Of a stretch of 64,000 bases of DNA, positions 61,931-64,000 are shown one piece after another. Origin of the DNA: Streptomyces sp. AM 4-1-1. GTDB taxonomy: Bacteria; Actinomycetota; Actinomycetes; Streptomycetales; Streptomycetaceae. A program made the position numbers and the translations under genes. Each line of letters starts with the position of its first letter. Positions within the stretch are counted from its first letter, which is position 1. The notes under the pieces are model-generated. The model was not told the origin of the DNA. It did no database searches and saw nothing but the letters and a program-made list of their open reading frames with translations. The stretch covers positions 248,001 through 312,000 of the forward strand of contig NZ_CP119145.1 of the NCBI RefSeq assembly GCF_029167625.1. The letters are read 5' to 3'.

Positions 61931-61960
61931 TTGAGACAAGTGCGGATCAGAAAGTTATCC
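61931..61960 (+). promoter_or_regulatory. Candidate promoter for the GDPD gene
   Basis: TTGAGA (61931-61936) and TTATCC (61955-61960), 18 bases apart, in an intergenic stretch less G+C rich than its surroundings. It faces the GDPD gene, about 175 bases upstream of its start. Confidence 0.4.
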
Positions 61961-62136
61961 TGTCCGACCTTGATATCACCGCAGTTCTTCCGGTTGTTCG
62001 GCGATGAAACGGCATCTTCCGTCGCGGTGGCGACCAGGCCCTCCGAGTGGGACACCTCAGCACGGTTGCGGGGCCACGCCTGGGTAGGAACCCTCTCGCG
62101 CGGGGAGTCAGCCTTCTCACGGAAGCGGGAGTCGTC

Positions 62137-62820
62137 TTGTCTTTTGTCACCATCGGTCATCGCGGCGTCATGGGAGTCGAACCCGAGAACACACTGCGCT
62201 CCTTCGTCCACGCGGAGCGCGCCGGGATGGACGCCATCGAGCTGGATCTGCATCTGAGCAAGGACGGGGCACTCGCCGTCATGCACGACGCCGACGTGGA
62301 CCGTACGACCGACGGCACGGGGGCCGTCGCCGGGATGACCCTGGCCGAGTTGCGTGAGCTCGACGCCGGACAGGGCGAACGGGTTCCCGTCTTCGAGGAA
62401 GTGCTCGACGCCGTCCGCTCCCCCGTGCAGGCGGAGATCAAGGACGTCGCGGCGGCGCGGGCGCTCGCGGAGGTGATCAGGCGGCGGGACCTCGCCGACC
62501 GGATCGAGGTGTCGTCGTTCCACGACGAGGCGGTCGCCGAGATCGCACAACTGCTGCCCGACGTGCGGACCGTTCTCATCGCGAGCCGCTGGCGGGCGGA
62601 CGTGGTGGACCGGGCCAAGGCCGTGGGCGCGGCGACGCTGGCGCTGAACATCCGCCGTCTCACGCTGGAGGTGGTCGAACAGGCGCATGGCGCGGGGCTG
62701 AGGGTCATCGGCTGGGTGGTGAACACCCCGGAACACCTCCGGCTGGCGCGCGCCTTCGAGCTGGACGGGGCGACCACCGACTTCCCCGAGATCCGCCGGG
62801 CGGGCCGCTTCACCGCCTGA
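62137..62820 (+). CDS. Glycerophosphodiester phosphodiesterase
   Basis: A 227-residue GDPD. The catalytic block is FVTIGHRGVMGVEPENTLRSF with the HR, EN(T) residues, then AIELDLHLSKDGALAVMHDADVDRTT. It hydrolyses glycerophosphodiesters to glycerol 3-phosphate and an alcohol. No signal peptide is seen, so cytoplasmic. TTG start at 62137, five bases after GGGAG; upstream in-frame Met codons would add residues without homology. Confidence 0.9.
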   Translation: MSFVTIGHRGVMGVEPENTLRSFVHAERAGMDAIELDLHLSKDGALAVMHDADVDRTTDGTGAVAGMTLAELRELDAGQGERVPVFEEVLDAVRSPVQAEIKDVAAARALAEVIRRRDLADRIEVSSFHDEAVAEIAQLLPDVRTVLIASRWRADVVDRAKAVGAATLALNIRRLTLEVVEQAHGAGLRVIGWVVNTPEHLRLARAFELDGATTDFPEIRRAGRFTA

Positions 62821-62870
62821 GGCGGCCGGAGAAACGGGGGCGGGATGGCGTCACCCCCGGCGAAGGGGAC

Positions 62871-62942
62871 GGAGGCGATCGCGTCCGAGGGGCGTCCCCG
62901 GTCCGCGGAGGCGGTCGCGTCCGAGGGGCGTCCCCGGGCAGG
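62871..62942. repeat. Two-copy 36-base tandem repeat
   Basis: Units at 62871-62906 and 62907-62942 share GGAGGC, GCGTCCGAGGGGCGTCCCCG and differ at a few bases. Each contains a GGGG-CGT-CCCC mini-hairpin. It lies in the convergent gap between the GDPD and GNAT genes and may contribute to termination. Confidence 0.75.
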
Positions 62943-63047
62943 TGGCGTGCCTGTGAGCGCAGACGTACGGGTGCGAGGCCGGCGGGTGGAACGTGCCGGC
63001 ACGGCTCGGCCGGTCGCGTCACCGGGCCCGTGGCCGACGGACGGCCG

Positions 63048-63605
63048 TCAGCCCTGACCCAGATCCTTGACCAGGAGCTCGAAGGCGAGATCGTCGCGTC
63101 GCGGAATACCGAAACGCTCGTCGCCGTACGGGAAGGGGCTCATCCTTCCCGTACGGCGGTAGCCACGCCGCTCGTACCAGGCGATCAGCTCCTCGCGGAC
63201 CGAGATGACGGTCATCTGCATCTCGGACACCCCCCAGTCCTCCCTGGCCGAGCGCTCGGCCTCCGCGATCGTCAGCTTGCCGAGTCCTGCGCCCTGGAGA
63301 CCGGGGCGGACCGCGAACATTCCGAAGTAGGCGGCCTCACCCCGGTGTTCCAGGTGGCAGCAGGCGACCATGGCGCCGTCCCGTTCGACCACGAGCACGC
63401 GGCTGCCGGGCGCGGACAGTGTCGCGCGCACCCCGTCCGGGTCGGTGCGCTGTCCCTCCAGGATGTCCGCCTCGGTGGTCCAGCCGGCGCGGCTGGAATC
63501 CCCGCGGTACGCCGATTCGATCAGCGCCACGAGTTCGGGCACATCGGCGTCCGTCGCGTCGCGGAACGCGGTTCGGCCGGTCTCCCGGGGCAGTGCGGTG
63601 TCCAT
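63048..63605 (-). CDS. GNAT-family N-acetyltransferase
   Basis: A 185-residue acetyltransferase. The acetyl-CoA binding motif A is FGMFAVRPGLQGAGLGKLTI (QGxGxG type) and motif B is in YERRGYRRTGRM. The substrate is unknown. ATG at 63605, after GGAGAG. Divergent from the VOC gene at the right edge, with a 20-base palindrome between them. Confidence 0.88.
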   Translation of the reverse strand: MDTALPRETGRTAFRDATDADVPELVALIESAYRGDSSRAGWTTEADILEGQRTDPDGVRATLSAPGSRVLVVERDGAMVACCHLEHRGEAAYFGMFAVRPGLQGAGLGKLTIAEAERSAREDWGVSEMQMTVISVREELIAWYERRGYRRTGRMSPFPYGDERFGIPRRDDLAFELLVKDLGQG

Positions 63606-63691
63606 GGGGAACTCTCCGTTCTTCCGCCGCGGCCTCCCGCGGCGCGTGGTCCGTCGCACCGTGGCTCGTTTCGGCCGGCCCCGGCGCGGGC

Positions 63692-63711
63692 CCAGGACAC
63701 TAGTGTCCTGG
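63692..63711. promoter_or_regulatory. Perfect 20-base palindrome over a leaderless -10 box
   Basis: CCAGGACACTAGTGTCCTGG is its own reverse complement. TAGTGT (63701-63706) inside it lies six bases before the ATG at 63713, a leaderless arrangement, and by symmetry it offers a -10 box in the other direction too. Confidence 0.75.
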
Positions 63712-63712
63712 C

Positions 63713-64000
63713 ATGGTTCATGTACTGAGCAGTCGCGTCCTGCTGCGTCCGACCGATCCCGAACGATCGCGGGCATTCTACGGAGAGGCCCTGGGTCTGC
63801 CGGTCTACCGGGAGTTCGGCACCGGTCCCGAGCGGGGCACGGTGTACTTCCTGGGCGGCGGCTTCCTGGAGGTCTCCGGCCGATCGGCCGAGCCGCCCGC
63901 GCCCGGCACGGAGCTGTGGCTCCAGGTCGCGGACGTACGGGCGGCGCACGAGGAACTGGGGGCCCAGGGCGTGCCGGTCCTCCGTGCGCCGGTGCGTGAG
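63713..64000 (+). CDS. VOC-family (glyoxalase-like) protein, 3' end outside window
   Basis: The first 96 codons read MVHVLSSRVLLRPTDPERSR, AFYGEALGLPVYREFGTGPE and FLEVSGR, the first beta-alpha-beta module of a vicinal oxygen chelate protein. The His in MVHVL-type starts and a Glu later often bind metal, but the full site is not in view. Likely roles include glyoxalase, dioxygenase or drug-binding resistance. No ribosome site precedes the ATG; a palindrome with a TAGTGT box does. The frame is open at the right edge. Confidence 0.85.
   Translation, partial: MVHVLSSRVLLRPTDPERSRAFYGEALGLPVYREFGTGPERGTVYFLGGGFLEVSGRSAEPPAPGTELWLQVADVRAAHEELGAQGVPVLRAPVRE

Noticed and set aside
40000..64000. Search for integrase, transposase, tRNA-linked attachment sites or CRISPR repeats
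   Set aside because: None seen in the whole window; short tandem repeats present lack the spacing of CRISPR arrays.

Overview
The window looks like Streptomyces chromosome, or a close relative in the Streptomycetaceae. G+C is very high with strong G/C third-position bias. GTG and TTG starts are frequent. About 50 protein genes are closely packed. The gene content is typical of the genus: RppA type III polyketide synthase with a P450, TerD proteins, HpnB-like glycosyltransferase, DUF6421, ROK and TetR regulators, and a beta-helix/AAA+ protein. No tRNA, rRNA, CRISPR array, transposase or integrase was seen.

Layout. (1) 1-4862, minus strand: an operon of discrete fatty-acid/polyketide-synthase-like genes (ketosynthase, acyl-CoA oxidase, a 54-residue coupled small protein, acyl carrier protein, second ketosynthase). 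It runs off the left edge, so it is probably part of a biosynthetic cluster whose remainder lies outside. (2) 5098-12868: PfkB sugar kinase, zinc-free ribosomal protein L31 with an unusual extension, cytoplasmic FecB-like protein, DJ-1/PfpI protein, secreted metalloprotease, TetR/alcohol dehydrogenase divergon with a clear operator, YihY/BrkB membrane protein, cupin. (3) 13069-17891: P450-rppA pigment operon, Tat-exported DyP peroxidase, and a VOC gene broken by an in-frame amber codon. (4) 18185-34725: NUDIX, Lnt, racemase, HpnB, two-domain TerD protein, MOSC protein, beta-helix/AAA+ fusion, large membrane lipase-like protein, DeoR regulator, cysteine desulfhydrase-like PLP enzyme. (5) 35102-45466: serine-kinase-type ATPase, TetR-DUF4865-phosphotriesterase operon, ROK regulator, two further TetR divergons (nitroreductase-like and FAD monooxygenase) with visible operators, and a geranylgeranyl-reductase-like flavoprotein. 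(6) 45659-64000: M20 peptidase, P-loop/Nudix fusion, ROK glucokinase-like enzyme divergent from a LacI regulator, methyltransferase broken by an amber codon, thioredoxin-reductase-like/XRE-cupin divergon, etfB-etfA separated by a duplicated repeat, flavin reductase, thioredoxin, acyltransferase, transglutaminase-like protein, DUF6421-SDR-threonine aldolase operon, GDPD, GNAT, and a truncated VOC gene at the right edge.

Two themes recur. Regulator genes lie next to and divergent from the enzyme they probably control, with palindromes over the promoters. Many starts carry a TANNNT box 6-8 bases before the start codon with no Shine-Dalgarno, the arrangement expected of leaderless transcripts. 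All functions are assigned by reading the translated sequences against remembered family motifs; no database search was run.
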